A stretch of 64,000 nucleotides of DNA, taken from NCBI RefSeq assembly GCF_002246015.1, contig NZ_NOLJ01000002.1, positions 775,779-839,778 of the forward strand, given 5' to 3'. This DNA comes from Nostoc sp. 'Peltigera membranacea cyanobiont' 210A. Lineage in GTDB: Bacteria > Cyanobacteriota > Cyanobacteriia > Cyanobacteriales > Nostocaceae. Below the pieces are notes generated by a model that did no database searches, was not told the DNA's origin, and saw only the letters and a list, made by a program, of their open reading frames with translations. The translations under genes and the position numbers were made by a program. Below, one piece after another: positions 17,061 to 27,863 of the stretch (position 1 is its first letter; each line of letters opens with the position of its first letter).

Positions 17061-20000
17061 TTAAAATCGATAACCACCTTGAATTTGCATATCAAGTCCA
17101 TTTTCTCCCGTACCAATTTTAGATTCTATAAAAATATTATTATCTGTAAAATTATATCTAAAAATAGCTCCGTAGTTTAGACCAGACAATCGGGTATTTA
17201 AGCCCACATTCTTGGTAGAATAATTTTTAATGTAAGCACCAACAGAGAAATTTCTACCAACTTTTTGTAAACCTTGTAACTCATAAAAAAGGCTTTTACC
17301 TAACTCTAGGTTCGTATTAATGTTTAAACCTGTGCTAGTGCTAAGATCACCACTAAACAGTGTTAAAAACTCACCATTGCTATTATCTTGAATAAAAGCT
17401 ATTGCAGGCGCTAAAGAAAAACTGATATTTTTTTCTTGATGATTAAAATAATAGCTGAATACAGTGGAAAAAGGATTATTGTTATTTGATGCACTATTCC
17501 AGTCAATTTTTAATGATGGTATGTGAGTGTTGACAGCTACAGGTTTTTTATTTGAGTTTAACTGGACATGAGTTTTAATATAGTTAGCCAGAATACTGGC
17601 ATATATACCCACAGATGGTTCTGCTAACCCTAAATTATTATTAGAAACTCCAGGCGCTGAGTTGGCATTTATATTAAACCAAGTTCCTAAGCTAGCGCTA
17701 TAGTTTAAATTCCCAGAAGAACCAGCAGCTAATAATTCGACTGAAGGTAAAGATAGATAACCATCAAAGCTTTTAAAACTCACACCTATGCGATCGACTC
17801 TGGTGAGTTCAAAATAATCGAATGCCAAATCAAATGTGCGGACTGGAATTGGTACTATAGTGTTATCTTCCGAATTAAATCGTTGTACAAATTGTCGTCC
17901 TTGGGAGTTAGTCAAAATAACTTCAGCACCGCTAGATTCGTTAATAGGATTAATATCAGTATTAGTCAAAGGCATTTGATTTCCTATGAAAGTCAGAGGG
18001 CCAAATCTTTCATTAGAAAGTCTGAGGGTTGAAAAGAACGTATTTCCTGGATCTAAAAGTTCAACATCTCTTTGTAAAAATTGGACTGTGCGTTTGTGAT
18101 TTCCTGTTCTCAGTTCCAAAATATTAGAATTATTAGGAGTGATTTTACTTTGAAGTGTGATACTTCCAGAGACTTGTTCTAGGTCGCTAGTTGCATTAGA
18201 ATAAGCTAAAGTACGATTTAGTCTGTTGTTAATTTGTCTTCTTTGATTCGGTGTAGACTTTGTATTTAATTCAACAAAACTTTCTCCGTTTTTAAAGCTT
18301 TCTCGTGCTTCTGCTAAACTTTCATTAATATTATCTATTTTAATGAATTCAAAGATTCCACCTAATGCCAATCCTAAAGTAGAGTTAGCTGTTTGTATAC
18401 TATCAATACTAAAGTCACTTAAATTAGCTGTAATAGACAATCCTGGGCTAGAAAAAATATTAGAATAACTAGCACTAATTTTTTCTTTATCATATTGAAC
18501 AACAGTACGATTATGAGGATAGTTAACATATAATCTGTGCCAATTAGAAGTTTTTTGTGTCTCAGATAAAGTTTTAAATATGGGGTCTCTTTTGCCGAAA
18601 GATACCCATAATAAAGAATTTAAATAAGACAAGTCTCTCTCAAGTGGCGTCAAGTAAGGATTAACTGCTATATTTAATAAATCAAAATTATCAAATTCGC
18701 CTCTCTGGGCAATCTTAACACCTGGTAACGAAGAGACAGGAGCAGTAAAACCAAAACCTTCACCCGTTAAGATATTTCCCCATAAAATACCAGTCGCTTC
18801 TAGAACACGATCGGGAATAATTTCGCCTAGCTTGAGTTGAACGCTTCCGCCATTTAGTAAAGGCTTTAAATTCGTGGTAGGAAAGGCTTGTAAAATTTTA
18901 GGTGTATTAGTAGCATCTAATAAATCAAATAAAGATCCGCCACCATCATTACTAAAAGTGGAACCGCTTCCAATAATTGGTGTAGTATTTGCCAAAACTG
19001 TGACATTAGGATCGTTAAGATTAATCCCGCTATTAATTATTACTTTACCAGCAGGTATCCCTTCAGGATTAATTAGTTCTCCTGCTAGAGAAAGTATAGA
19101 AAAATCTTGAATTTTAGCTCCGCCGACTAATTCATCAAAATTCACAGGTAAAGTAGTAATATTTTGCAATCCCCAAAATCCTTGGGTTGATGTCATATTT
19201 TGGGTAATGTAAGTTTCAGAAGCTCTACCTTGGGCAAGAATACCTGCTTGTGTACCTTTAGTCTCAATTACTAATCTATTGTTATCGAGAACCCAGTAAA
19301 ACTGGTCATCTTTGGGAAATTTAGCATAAGTAAATTTATCAACAAACTGATTGTCTCCAGAAAATTTGATATTTAAATCTGTATCTATATAATTTTCGTC
19401 TTCATTTGGTTTAAATAATTGAGGTTTAAAAGTCAGGTTATCTGTTGGATTAACAATCCAAGAATACCGATTGGAACTTGCAGTCAGAGCGTCAATAATT
19501 ATTTTCTTTTGGATTACTTGTTGTTGTTTTTTTGTTCGACGTAGTTTTTCTATGAGTATTTGCTGCTGGGGTGTGTATGGTTTTAATGGATTTGAATTTG
19601 ATGGTTGAATTGTATTTGGTTGAGGCTTTTCTTCATCTTCTTCAGGTAGCTTGGGAGGTTTGTCTTTGTATTCTTCAATTGGGATAACGTCAGCAATGGT
19701 GAATTTGCGTAGCTGTTTTGGTTTCTCTAGGTTAGAGTTAGACTTTCTTAAAGCCTGTTTTAACAGTTCTTGGCTTTGGAAGTTATTTATTTTTTGATTT
19801 GAATTGATTAATAAATTGTTATGATTAGCGATTAAATCAATGTTGTTTTGCCTGTTTATGCTTAGAGCGATCGCAGGTAATTTAATAAATACAATTTTGT
19901 ATAGTATTGTTGAATACAATAAACAAATCCCAAGAATTTTTACATTTTTTTTGAATCTCATTAGGGAGATATTGATACCTTTTCGATTTGGATTTTTCAA
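17061..20000 (-). CDS. Large putative outer-membrane beta-barrel protein, unknown function
   Basis: A 979-residue protein with an N-terminal hydrophobic segment (ILGICLLYSTILYKIVF) acting as signal sequence or anchor, then a Pro/Glu/Gln-rich spacer (about 100-160), a central soluble region and a C-terminal third of alternating beta strands. It ends in Gly-Tyr-Arg-Phe, a terminal aromatic typical of outer-membrane barrels recognised by BAM. I know no family for it. The gene is visibly AT-rich with many Asn/Ile/Lys codons, unlike ychF or lysS, which may point to transfer or to fast evolution. It faces the two small secreted paralogues. A secretion, adhesin or transport role is guesswork. Confidence 0.65.
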   Translation of the reverse strand: MKNPNRKGINISLMRFKKNVKILGICLLYSTILYKIVFIKLPAIALSINRQNNIDLIANHNNLLINSNQKINNFQSQELLKQALRKSNSNLEKPKQLRKFTIADVIPIEEYKDKPPKLPEEDEEKPQPNTIQPSNSNPLKPYTPQQQILIEKLRRTKKQQQVIQKKIIIDALTASSNRYSWIVNPTDNLTFKPQLFKPNEDENYIDTDLNIKFSGDNQFVDKFTYAKFPKDDQFYWVLDNNRLVIETKGTQAGILAQGRASETYITQNMTSTQGFWGLQNITTLPVNFDELVGGAKIQDFSILSLAGELINPEGIPAGKVIINSGINLNDPNVTVLANTTPIIGSGSTFSNDGGGSLFDLLDATNTPKILQAFPTTNLKPLLNGGSVQLKLGEIIPDRVLEATGILWGNILTGEGFGFTAPVSSLPGVKIAQRGEFDNFDLLNIAVNPYLTPLERDLSYLNSLLWVSFGKRDPIFKTLSETQKTSNWHRLYVNYPHNRTVVQYDKEKISASYSNIFSSPGLSITANLSDFSIDSIQTANSTLGLALGGIFEFIKIDNINESLAEARESFKNGESFVELNTKSTPNQRRQINNRLNRTLAYSNATSDLEQVSGSITLQSKITPNNSNILELRTGNHKRTVQFLQRDVELLDPGNTFFSTLRLSNERFGPLTFIGNQMPLTNTDINPINESSGAEVILTNSQGRQFVQRFNSEDNTIVPIPVRTFDLAFDYFELTRVDRIGVSFKSFDGYLSLPSVELLAAGSSGNLNYSASLGTWFNINANSAPGVSNNNLGLAEPSVGIYASILANYIKTHVQLNSNKKPVAVNTHIPSLKIDWNSASNNNNPFSTVFSYYFNHQEKNISFSLAPAIAFIQDNSNGEFLTLFSGDLSTSTGLNINTNLELGKSLFYELQGLQKVGRNFSVGAYIKNYSTKNVGLNTRLSGLNYGAIFRYNFTDNNIFIESKIGTGENGLDMQIQGGYRF

Positions 20001-20709
20001 TGTTTTCAGAATAAAATTTTTGGCGATTCAAACTATTGAGCATTGGCTAATGTCGAAAATTAACCATTATTTAATACTTGGTCTTTGAATTGATTATTGA
20101 TTTATTTGATTCGATGGATTCAACAGTGTTTCAGTAAATATAGATAGTCAAAAAAGTTTGATGTCTTATCCTGGCGCAAAGAATAAAATATGATTAAGCA
20201 GATTTACTGCAACAAGAGTGTAATTCTTGAGCAAAAATTCAACCTCAGCAAAATCACCCCAACTCAAAAATTGAGCCATGATTTAGCCGTATAAATACGT
20301 AATTCCAGACTGTTAACTTAAAAAATCAAGTAAAAAATATACTTCAGACTAGTCGCTTCTGTCTGATAATTTGATACACTTCGGTGACTGTCATATTACT
20401 ACTGCTGTTTGCTAGCGGAGTTTATTTATACATCCGCGCAGTACACTGATTGAGCGAATTAAGGATACTCTTAGTCATGTAGTGGAAATACTAGAGTTTT
20501 AGGCAAAGGGGGCTGGGAGAGTTAGGTTTCTAAGGCTTAGATGTTACGAAAAATACTTTTCAAACATCCTTTAAGAATCGCTTTTAACAGACTTTCCTGA
20601 ACAGCCAAAGGTGAGGAAAGGGCTAACAATTATTAAAAAACGTTAAGCTATTTTTAAGATAATCACGCTGATGACTCGATATCACATTTAGATTTATTAA
20701 AAAAAGTTA
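20001..20709. other. Intergenic region upstream of the sensor-kinase operon
   Basis: About 700 nt between divergent genes. No convincing ORF, tRNA or repeat was seen. It is AT-rich and must contain the promoter of the kinase operon starting at 20710, whose RBS is weak (aaaaaaagtta). Confidence 0.5.
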
Positions 20710-23295
20710 ATGAAACCTAGACATATTGATACAGAAGTAGCGAGGTTAGAAGCCCTCCGCCAGTATCAAATTCTTGACACGGAACCCGAAGAAGCCTATG
20801 ACAATCTTGCTCAGTTAGCGGCCTTTATTTGTGGCACTCCCATATCATTGGTAAATTTTATTGATGAAAACCGTCAATGGTTTAAGGCAAAAATAGGTTT
20901 AGATGTATCAGAAATGCCCCGTAGTGTTGGATTATCTTATCTTTGCCAAGAGCAGCGTAATGTTGTGGTGGTTCCTGATACCCTAGCTGATGAGAAGTTG
21001 GCTAGTAATCCGGTAGTAACTGGCTATCCATATATACGGTTTTATGCAGGTGTACCCTTAATTACTCCGCAGGGAGATATGTTGGGAACTCTGTGTGCAA
21101 TTGACCAAGTTCCACGACAACTAAGCCAAAAACAAATAGAGGCGTTTGTGGGTTTGAGTCGCCTGGTAATCGACCAACTCGAACTCAGGCGTCATGTAAA
21201 TGAGGTATCTAAAGTTACTGAAAAACTAGTGGCGCACGAGCAAGCAGCCCGCGCCCAGTCTGAAGCCGCCAAAACCCGCATCACCAATCTTCTCGAAAGT
21301 ATCACTGATGGTTTTTTTGCCCTGGATCAAAAGTGGCAATTTACTTATATTAATGGTCAAGCAGAACGGCTGTTGCAAAAAACTCACAATGAGCTTTTGG
21401 GTAAAAACATCTGGGAGGTGTTTCCAGAAATTATCGGCACAACATTTGATTGTGAATATCGCAGGGCAATCTTAGAACAGGTGAGCGTCGAATTTGAGGA
21501 GTTGTATCTGCCACAGCAACAGTGGCTTAAAGTCCATGCCTATCCGGCAAAAGACGGCTTGTCTGTTTATTTTCAAAACGTTACTGAACGACGGAAAACA
21601 GCAGAAGCACTACGAGAAAGTGAAGAACGTTGGCAACTAGCATTACATGGTAATAATGATGGTATTTGGGATTGGAACCTCAAGACTAATGAAGTGTTCT
21701 TCTCAACTCAATGGAAGGAAATGCTCGGCTATAAAGACTACGAAGTTTCCAACCGTTGGAATGAATGGACAAAACGAATCCATCCCGATGAGCGAGATTG
21801 GGTACTTCAGGCTTTCCAAGACCACTTTGCCAAGAAAACACCGTTTTACGTCTGTGAATATCGAGTCCAGTGTCAAGACGGCAGCTATAAATGGATTCTA
21901 GATCGAGGGCAGGCACTTTGGGACGCATTGGGTGATATAGTACGGATGGTTGGTTCTTATACTGATATCACAGATGTCTACGACGAGCTTCGCTTACGCA
22001 AGCGGGCAAATGAAGAATTAAAGCGGCAAAATCTGCGATCGCAACTATTTGCCGAAATCACCCTAAAAATTCGAGACTCTTTACAAATAGATGAAATTCT
22101 TCAAACCACTGTCACAGAGGTACAAAAATTACTGCAAGCCGATCGGGTGTTAATTTTTCGACTGGAAAGTGACGGTTCGGGAACAGTGGTACAAGAAGCA
22201 GTCCTGCCTGGTTGGCCAGTAATTCTAGGAGAAAATATTTTTGACCCCTGTTTTAAAGAAGAATATATAGAGAGATATCGTCAGGGAAGAGTAAGTGCCC
22301 TTGAAGACATTGAAGTTGCTCATATCCAACCATGCCATCAAGAATTTCTTCAGCAGTTTGCTGTCAGGGCTAATCTGGTAGTGCCGATTCTTGTCAGGGA
22401 CGATATTTGGGGCTTATTGCTAGCTCATCAGTGTAGCGCACCTCGACAGTGGAATCAGTTTGAGATGGATTTGTTACAGCAATTAGCGAACCAAATTGGG
22501 ATTGCTTTATCTCAGGCACAACTATTAGAAAAAGAAACCCAGCAAAGTCAGGAACTTAGTCGTTCTAATGCAGAATTAGAACAGTTTGCCTACGTGGCTT
22601 CTCATGATTTGCAAGAGCCGTTGCGGATGGTGACTAGTTATTTACAACTGCTGGAGCGGAGATACAAAAACCAACTGGATGCCAATGCCGATCAGTTTAT
22701 TGCCTATGCAGTAGATGGGGCCAGGCGGATGCAGACCCTAATCAACGATTTGTTAAACTATTCCCGCGTCAGCACCCGTGGACAGCCTTTTGTGCCAGCT
22801 GATTGTAGTGTTGTCTTAGAACAGGTGCTTGCTAATCTTCAAGTTGCGATCGCAGATCGAAAGGCAGTTGTCACCTACGATACTCTACCTCAAGTGATGG
22901 CTGATGCTACCCAATTGACACAAGTATTTCAAAACCTGATTGCCAACGCGATCAAATTTTGCGATCGTCAACAGCCATTAATTCACATTAGAGTAAGTAA
23001 AAGAGATGCAGATATATTAGATGGAAAGAATTTAAATTTTACCCCCTCGGAGGATGAATGGTTGTTCTCAGTGCGTGATAATGGAATTGGTTTAGAATCC
23101 CAATATACTGAGCGTATTTTTATAATTTTTCAGCGCTTGCACGGTAGAGATAAGTATCCAGGTACTGGAATTGGTCTGGCAATTTGTAAGAAAATTATCG
23201 AACGCCACAGCGGGCGCATCTGGGTTGAGTCGAAACCGGGTCAAGGCTCGACTTTCTACTTCACAATTCCAGATAGAGTAGGTAAGCAATGGTAA
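20710..23295 (+). CDS. Multi-sensor histidine kinase (GAF-PAS-PAS-GAF-HisKA-HATPase)
   Basis: An 861-residue cytoplasmic sensor kinase with no membrane segment. An N-terminal GAF-type domain ([37 protein letters not shown]) is followed by two PAS domains ([38 protein letters not shown]) and a second GAF (about 455-615). The kinase core has His632 in [12 protein letters not shown], an N box ([15 protein letters not shown]), DNGIGL and GTGIGLAI. The second GAF has Cys542-His543 in [11 protein letters not shown], placed like a bilin-binding Cys-His pair, so a cyanobacteriochrome-like photosensor is possible. The linker near residue 422 is encoded by an SDR repeat. It overlaps the next gene by seven bases and heads a three-gene operon. 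Confidence 0.88.
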   Translation: MKPRHIDTEVARLEALRQYQILDTEPEEAYDNLAQLAAFICGTPISLVNFIDENRQWFKAKIGLDVSEMPRSVGLSYLCQEQRNVVVVPDTLADEKLASNPVVTGYPYIRFYAGVPLITPQGDMLGTLCAIDQVPRQLSQKQIEAFVGLSRLVIDQLELRRHVNEVSKVTEKLVAHEQAARAQSEAAKTRITNLLESITDGFFALDQKWQFTYINGQAERLLQKTHNELLGKNIWEVFPEIIGTTFDCEYRRAILEQVSVEFEELYLPQQQWLKVHAYPAKDGLSVYFQNVTERRKTAEALRESEERWQLALHGNNDGIWDWNLKTNEVFFSTQWKEMLGYKDYEVSNRWNEWTKRIHPDERDWVLQAFQDHFAKKTPFYVCEYRVQCQDGSYKWILDRGQALWDALGDIVRMVGSYTDITDVYDELRLRKRANEELKRQNLRSQLFAEITLKIRDSLQIDEILQTTVTEVQKLLQADRVLIFRLESDGSGTVVQEAVLPGWPVILGENIFDPCFKEEYIERYRQGRVSALEDIEVAHIQPCHQEFLQQFAVRANLVVPILVRDDIWGLLLAHQCSAPRQWNQFEMDLLQQLANQIGIALSQAQLLEKETQQSQELSRSNAELEQFAYVASHDLQEPLRMVTSYLQLLERRYKNQLDANADQFIAYAVDGARRMQTLINDLLNYSRVSTRGQPFVPADCSVVLEQVLANLQVAIADRKAVVTYDTLPQVMADATQLTQVFQNLIANAIKFCDRQQPLIHIRVSKRDADILDGKNLNFTPSEDEWLFSVRDNGIGLESQYTERIFIIFQRLHGRDKYPGTGIGLAICKKIIERHSGRIWVESKPGQGSTFYFTIPDRVGKQW
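21973..22000 (+). repeat. SDR repeat embedded in a coding sequence
   Basis: gatgtctacgacgagcttcg followed by cttacgca matches the dispersed-repeat copy at 2551-2580 in about 25 of 28 positions. It is read in frame as part of the linker [11 protein letters not shown] of the sensor kinase. Confidence 0.6.
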
Positions 23296-23738
23296 ACACC
23301 ATAACAGCGATTATGCCTATTGAGGTTTTGTTAGTAGAAGATAATCCTGGCGATGTCCAACTTACACGAATCGCCCTGGAAGATAGCAAAATCTCGATTC
23401 ACTTGAACGTAGTCGAAGATGGTGTAGAGGCAATGGCTTTCTTGCGAAAACAGGGAAAATATGCTAAAGTACCCCATCCAGATATTGTACTGCTCGATTT
23501 TAATCTCCCTAGAAAAGACGGACGAGAGGTATTAGCAGAAATTAAAGGAGATGAAAACCTCAAACGAATTCCTGTAGTGGTTTTGACGACTTCCCAAGCT
23601 GAAGAAGACATCCTCAAAGCTTATAATCTTTCTGCCAACTGTTATATAACTAAGCCAGTAGATTTCGATCAATTCGTTAAAATTGTCCAATCAATAGAAA
23701 ATTTTTGGTTTGCGATTGTAAAACTGCCACCGGAGTAG
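23289..23738 (+). CDS. Rcp1-like response regulator
   Basis: A 149-residue single receiver domain of the Rcp1 type (partners of phytochrome-like kinases). It has [16 protein letters not shown] with the acidic pair, the phospho-acceptor Asp in [24 protein letters not shown] and [12 protein letters not shown]. The gene starts inside the last codons of the preceding kinase gene, so translation is probably coupled and it is likely the kinase's direct phosphate acceptor. It ends five bases before the start of the next gene. No output domain. Confidence 0.88.
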   Translation: MVNTITAIMPIEVLLVEDNPGDVQLTRIALEDSKISIHLNVVEDGVEAMAFLRKQGKYAKVPHPDIVLLDFNLPRKDGREVLAEIKGDENLKRIPVVVLTTSQAEEDILKAYNLSANCYITKPVDFDQFVKIVQSIENFWFAIVKLPPE

Positions 23739-23743
23739 TGGAA

Positions 23744-26044
23744 ATGGCAGGTGAAAATATTAAAGTCTTATTAGTAGAAGACAACCCTGGTGATGTCTTG
23801 TTGTTACAGGAGTTATTCAAGGAAGTTACCACAGTTGTAGTTGATCTGATGCCCGTTGAGGGGCTTTATGAAGCACTCAACTACCTAAAAAACGAAATTT
23901 TTGATGTGATTTTGTTAGACCTCTCGCTGCCAGATAGCCAGGGATTACAAACTTTTGTCATTGCTCATAATCAGGCAAAAGGAACTCCAATCATTGTGTT
24001 GACGGGTATAAATGATGAAACCCTGGCAACTAGGGCAATGCAAAAAGGAGCGCAAGATTATTTAGTGAAAGGGCAAGTAACTGGTGACTTGCTGGTGCGA
24101 TCTATGCGTTATGCCATCGAACGCCAACAGGCAGACAACGCACTGCGGCAGAGTGAGGAGCGATTTCGGGTTGCTCTCAAAAATTCTCCAATTTTTGTCT
24201 ACAACCAGGATAGAGATTTGCGGTACACCTGGGTTTACAATCCCCCATCTGGATTAACAGTTGAGAAGATATTGGGTAAACAAGACTTAGATATCATCCC
24301 AATAGAAGATGCTCAACGTCTGATTACAATTAAACGTGGAGTGCTGACGACAGGTGTAGGAACGCGCGAGGAAGTATCAATTACCATCAAAGATACAACC
24401 CGATATTACGATTTAACTGTCGAACCATTGCGGAATGAAACCCAAGAAATTGTCGGGGTGACATGCGCCAGTATAGATATTAGCGAACGACAGGCTGCGT
24501 TACGCGAACGGCAAGCCGCGCTATGCGATCGCAAGCTAGCTGAAGAAAAAATCCGCGAACAAGCAGCGTTACTAGACGTGACGACAGATGCCATTTGCGT
24601 GCGAGATTTAAACAATCAAATTCTCTTCTGGAACAAAGGTGCAGAAACACTTTATGGCTGGCAAGCTACAGAGGCTTGGGGTAAAAATGCTAGCGAACTT
24701 TTGTATGACGAACCTTCGCCGGAAATTGAAGCGGCTCTATTGCAAGCTATTAGTAAAGGTAAGTGGCAGGGCGAATTAACAAAACTTACTAAAATGAACA
24801 AAGAAGTCCTTGTGGCTAGTCGCTGGACTCTGGTATACGATGAACAAGGAAAACCCAAATCAATTCTCACCGTTGACACAGATATTACCGAGAAAAAGCA
24901 CCTAGAAGCCCAATTATTTCGCGCTCAACGCCTGGAAAGTATTGGCACTTTAGCTAGTGGTATTGCTCACGACCTCAACAACATCCTGACACCGATTTTG
25001 GCAGGAGCGCAACTGCTACCGCTAAAATTTCCTAATGCAGATGAGCGGACTCGTCATCTACTGGAAATTTTAGAAATTAACGCTAGACGCGGTGCTGATT
25101 TAGTCAAACAGGTGCTGTCCTTTGCGCGGGGTGTAGAAGGGAAGCACATCACTTTGCAACTCAGACATATAATTGTGGAAATTGCCAAGATTCTTAAAGA
25201 GACATTTCCCAAATCGATAGAAATTAGCACTAATGTACCGCCAGGTTTGTGGATGGTTTCTGGAGATAGTACCCAACTGCATCAAGTGCTGATGAACCTC
25301 TGCGTTAACGCCCGTGATGCTATGTCCAATGGCGGTACTTTGAGTATCTCTGCTGAAAATATGTTGATTGACGCAAATTATGCCCGCATGAACCTAGAAG
25401 CCAAAGAGGGGCCTTACATAGTGATTACTGTCTCCGATACCGGAGTTGGGATTCCTAAAGAAATGCTAGATAGAATTTTCGAGCCATTCTTTACTACAAA
25501 AGATGTCGGACAGGGCACGGGTTTAGGACTTTCCACAGTATTGGGAATCGTTAAAAGTCACGGAGGTTTTGTGAACGTGTATAGTGAACTGGAAAGTGGC
25601 ACTAGCTTTAAGGTTTACTTGCCAGCAGTGGGGGGAATAGAAACACGCAGCCCCGAAAATTTGCCACCACAGACAGGACATGGAGAATTGATTTTGGTTG
25701 TCGATGATGAAGCCGCCATTCAAGAGATTACGACAACATCATTAGAAGCTCACAACTACAAAATCTTAGTTGCCAGTGATGGCATTGAGGCGATCGCGCT
25801 ATACGCTCAAAATAGAGATAAAATTAGTGCCGTCCTCATGGATATTATGCTGCCCTCGCTGGATGGTTTAACAGCCATGCGTACCTTGCAAAAAATCAAC
25901 CCCCAAGTCAAAATTATCGCCAGCAGTGGACTCATGTCTGACAATAAGCTCAGTGCAGTCGCAGCTATTGGTGTCAATACATTTTTGTCGAAGCCCTATA
26001 CTGTCAACGAATTATTGCTTTGTTTACAGAAAGTACTATCGTGA
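23744..26044 (+). CDS. Hybrid sensor kinase (REC-PAS-PAS-HisKA-HATPase-REC)
   Basis: A 766-residue hybrid kinase. Order: an N-terminal receiver ([32 protein letters not shown]), two PAS domains (SEERFRVALKNSPIFVYNQD; DVTTDAICVRDLNNQILFWN), HisKA with His409 in GIAHDLNNILTPIL, a HATPase (VLMNLCVNARDAM, DTGVGIP, GTGLGLSTVLG), and a C-terminal receiver (VVDDEAAIQEI, VLMDIMLPSLDG, FLSKPYTV). The frame is open from 23705, but ATG 23744 with upstream GGAG is preferred. This is the NtrB-like 'AHDLNN' class. Receivers at both ends suggest it takes phosphate from the upstream kinase and passes it on within one operon. Confidence 0.88.
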   Translation: MAGENIKVLLVEDNPGDVLLLQELFKEVTTVVVDLMPVEGLYEALNYLKNEIFDVILLDLSLPDSQGLQTFVIAHNQAKGTPIIVLTGINDETLATRAMQKGAQDYLVKGQVTGDLLVRSMRYAIERQQADNALRQSEERFRVALKNSPIFVYNQDRDLRYTWVYNPPSGLTVEKILGKQDLDIIPIEDAQRLITIKRGVLTTGVGTREEVSITIKDTTRYYDLTVEPLRNETQEIVGVTCASIDISERQAALRERQAALCDRKLAEEKIREQAALLDVTTDAICVRDLNNQILFWNKGAETLYGWQATEAWGKNASELLYDEPSPEIEAALLQAISKGKWQGELTKLTKMNKEVLVASRWTLVYDEQGKPKSILTVDTDITEKKHLEAQLFRAQRLESIGTLASGIAHDLNNILTPILAGAQLLPLKFPNADERTRHLLEILEINARRGADLVKQVLSFARGVEGKHITLQLRHIIVEIAKILKETFPKSIEISTNVPPGLWMVSGDSTQLHQVLMNLCVNARDAMSNGGTLSISAENMLIDANYARMNLEAKEGPYIVITVSDTGVGIPKEMLDRIFEPFFTTKDVGQGTGLGLSTVLGIVKSHGGFVNVYSELESGTSFKVYLPAVGGIETRSPENLPPQTGHGELILVVDDEAAIQEITTTSLEAHNYKILVASDGIEAIALYAQNRDKISAVLMDIMLPSLDGLTAMRTLQKINPQVKIIASSGLMSDNKLSAVAAIGVNTFLSKPYTVNELLLCLQKVLS

Positions 26045-26185
26045 GTCAACTAATTACGTAAGTATACTGGTATTTGTGAGTACAAAAAGCTGCTTTATGG
26101 ATGTGGGTGCAAATTGCTTGGATTTGATATGATTCATCCGTTAACACACTCCTTTTACCAATACTCACAACTTGGCTAAATCAAT

Positions 26186-26272
26186 ATGCCTCGGTTTCTT
26201 AGGTTAATTATCAATATAGTAGTCTTAGGTGCAGTGTTACTCATATCTCAGAAAGCTTGGGCGCAAGATTAA
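26186..26272 (+). pseudogene. Isolated signal-peptide ORF, probable truncated gene
   Basis: ATG 26186 opens a 28-codon frame, MPRFLRLIINIVVLGAVL... ending KAWAQD then TAA at 26270. It is a near-perfect signal peptide with an AWA/QD cleavage site and a stop two residues later. The same frame stays open for about 30 codons after the stop (RPVRGGIPFGISGIALIEQQ…), as if an export gene had acquired a nonsense mutation. A genuine secreted micropeptide cannot be excluded. Confidence 0.4.
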
Positions 26273-26443
26273 CGTCCAGTTCGCGGTGGCATCCCTTTCG
26301 GTATAAGTGGTATAGCTTTGATAGAGCAACAAAGCTATACACTCGATTTTATGAGAGCTACTTGATTTTGAGGATTGCTGGTTTATTTGCGATCGCCTTG
26401 CATATCTTGAAGCACATTATAGGATATTTGTCAATTTATTTGG

Positions 26444-26474
26444 TGCGATGCCTACGGCGGGCAAAGCCTACGCA
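26444..26474 (+). repeat. SDR dispersed repeat copy
   Basis: tgcgatgcctacggcgggca followed by aagcctacgca; intergenic, between the hybrid kinase operon and ychF. Confidence 0.75.
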
Positions 26475-26528
26475 ACTTCGTGTAGGTTGACCATTATCTC
26501 AAAGATAACGGCCACTGATTAATTACCC

Positions 26529-27620
26529 CTACACATTAAATCGGAACAACATTACATCTCCTTCCTGCACAACATACTCTTTACCTTCACTGCGAACCAA
26601 CCCTTTTTCCTTCGCAGCATTCATCGAACCAGTTGTTACTAAATCTTTATAAGCAACAGTTTCGGCGCGAATAAATCCCCGCTCAAAATCACTATGGATT
26701 ACACCAGCAGCTTGAGGTGCAGACATTCCCGCATTAATTGTCCAAGCGCGGGTTTCTTTAGGGCCACAAGTGAAATATGTCCGCAAGCCTAGAAGCGTGT
26801 AAGTTGCCCGAATCAATGATTTCAAACCGCCTTCTTCCACACCTAAAGACTCAAGAAAATCAGCTTTATCTTCTTCTGGTAATTCTACTAATTCAGCTTC
26901 AACCTGAGCCGAAACTATCACAACTTGGGCATTTTCTGTTGCTGCGATTTGCCGCACTGTTTCCACAAAATGATTACCCGTTGCCAACTCATCCTCAGAT
27001 ACATTCGCAGCGTAGATAATCGGTTTATAAGTGAGCAGTTCTAATCCTTTAATAATTTCTGTTTCTTCTTCATTCAAACTCACCTGACGTACCGATTTAC
27101 CTTCATTTAAAGCCGCAGCTAATTTTTCTAAAACTGAGACTTCAAACTGTGCATCTTTGCTGGTACGAGCTAGTTTACGAGTACGATCAATTCGCCGCTC
27201 AATTTGTGCTAAATCTGATAAACCCAACTCTATATTAATGATTTCAATATCTCGCGCTGGGTCGACAGAACCAGCAACATGGATAATATCGTCATTCTCA
27301 AAACAACGTACCACATGGACGATCGCATCAACTTCCCGGATGTGGGACAGGAATTGATTCCCTAGTCCCTCACCCTGACTTGCACCTTTAACTAAACCCG
27401 CAATATCCACAAACTCCACCCGTGCCGGGATGATTTGTGCCGAACTGGCAATTTTAGCAAGAACATTTAACCGTTCATCCGGTACTGCGACAACGCCGAC
27501 ATTCGGTTCAATCGTGCAAAAAGGGAAGTTAGCTGCTTCTGCTTTGGCATTAGCAACTACAGCATTAAATAAAGTAGATTTTCCGACGTTGGGAAGTCCG
27601 ACAATTCCGGCTCTTAGCAT
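26529..27620 (-). CDS. ychF: Ribosome-binding ATPase YchF (Obg-like)
   Basis: A universally conserved P-loop protein of the Obg/HAS group that prefers ATP and associates with ribosomes. Visible motifs: G1 [14 protein letters not shown] at residues 7-20, the [17 protein letters not shown] switch, [21 protein letters not shown] (G3), and an NVSE motif ([10 protein letters not shown]) in place of NKxD, which explains ATP preference. A coiled-coil insert follows, and a C-terminal TGS domain ([32 protein letters not shown]) closes it. 363 residues, full length. Monocistronic. Confidence 0.96.
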   Translation of the reverse strand: MLRAGIVGLPNVGKSTLFNAVVANAKAEAANFPFCTIEPNVGVVAVPDERLNVLAKIASSAQIIPARVEFVDIAGLVKGASQGEGLGNQFLSHIREVDAIVHVVRCFENDDIIHVAGSVDPARDIEIINIELGLSDLAQIERRIDRTRKLARTSKDAQFEVSVLEKLAAALNEGKSVRQVSLNEEETEIIKGLELLTYKPIIYAANVSEDELATGNHFVETVRQIAATENAQVVIVSAQVEAELVELPEEDKADFLESLGVEEGGLKSLIRATYTLLGLRTYFTCGPKETRAWTINAGMSAPQAAGVIHSDFERGFIRAETVAYKDLVTTGSMNAAKEKGLVRSEGKEYVVQEGDVMLFRFNV

Positions 27621-27665
27621 TTTGGATTTTAGATTTGAGATTTTGGATTACATTACCAAGGTAAT

Positions 27666-27863
27666 CTAAACAGGTTCCGGTATGGTTTGGGGAATTGGCC
27701 CTGGAACCGTCTGAGGAATGGGAGCAGGTACTGGTTCTGGTACAGGCCCCGGTAACGGTTGAGGAATCGCTGGTCCCGGTACAGGTTCGGGACTAGGTAG
27801 TGGACTCGGACCAGGAGTAGGAATTTGTGGTTCGGGTATAGAAATCGCAGTAGGATTAATCAT
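27666..27863 (-). CDS. Proline-rich repeat ORF
   Basis: A 65-residue ORF that is almost all Pro, Pro-Glu and Pro-Gly dipeptides in degenerate five-to-six-residue repeats ([14 protein letters not shown] type). It lies just upstream of ychF on the same strand with 45 nt between. The RBS is weak. It may be a genuine small proline-rich protein or a chance frame in a repetitive DNA stretch; the ATG and the non-repetitive start [13 protein letters not shown] slightly favour a gene. Confidence 0.4.
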   Translation of the reverse strand: MINPTAISIPEPQIPTPGPSPLPSPEPVPGPAIPQPLPGPVPEPVPAPIPQTVPGPIPQTIPEPV

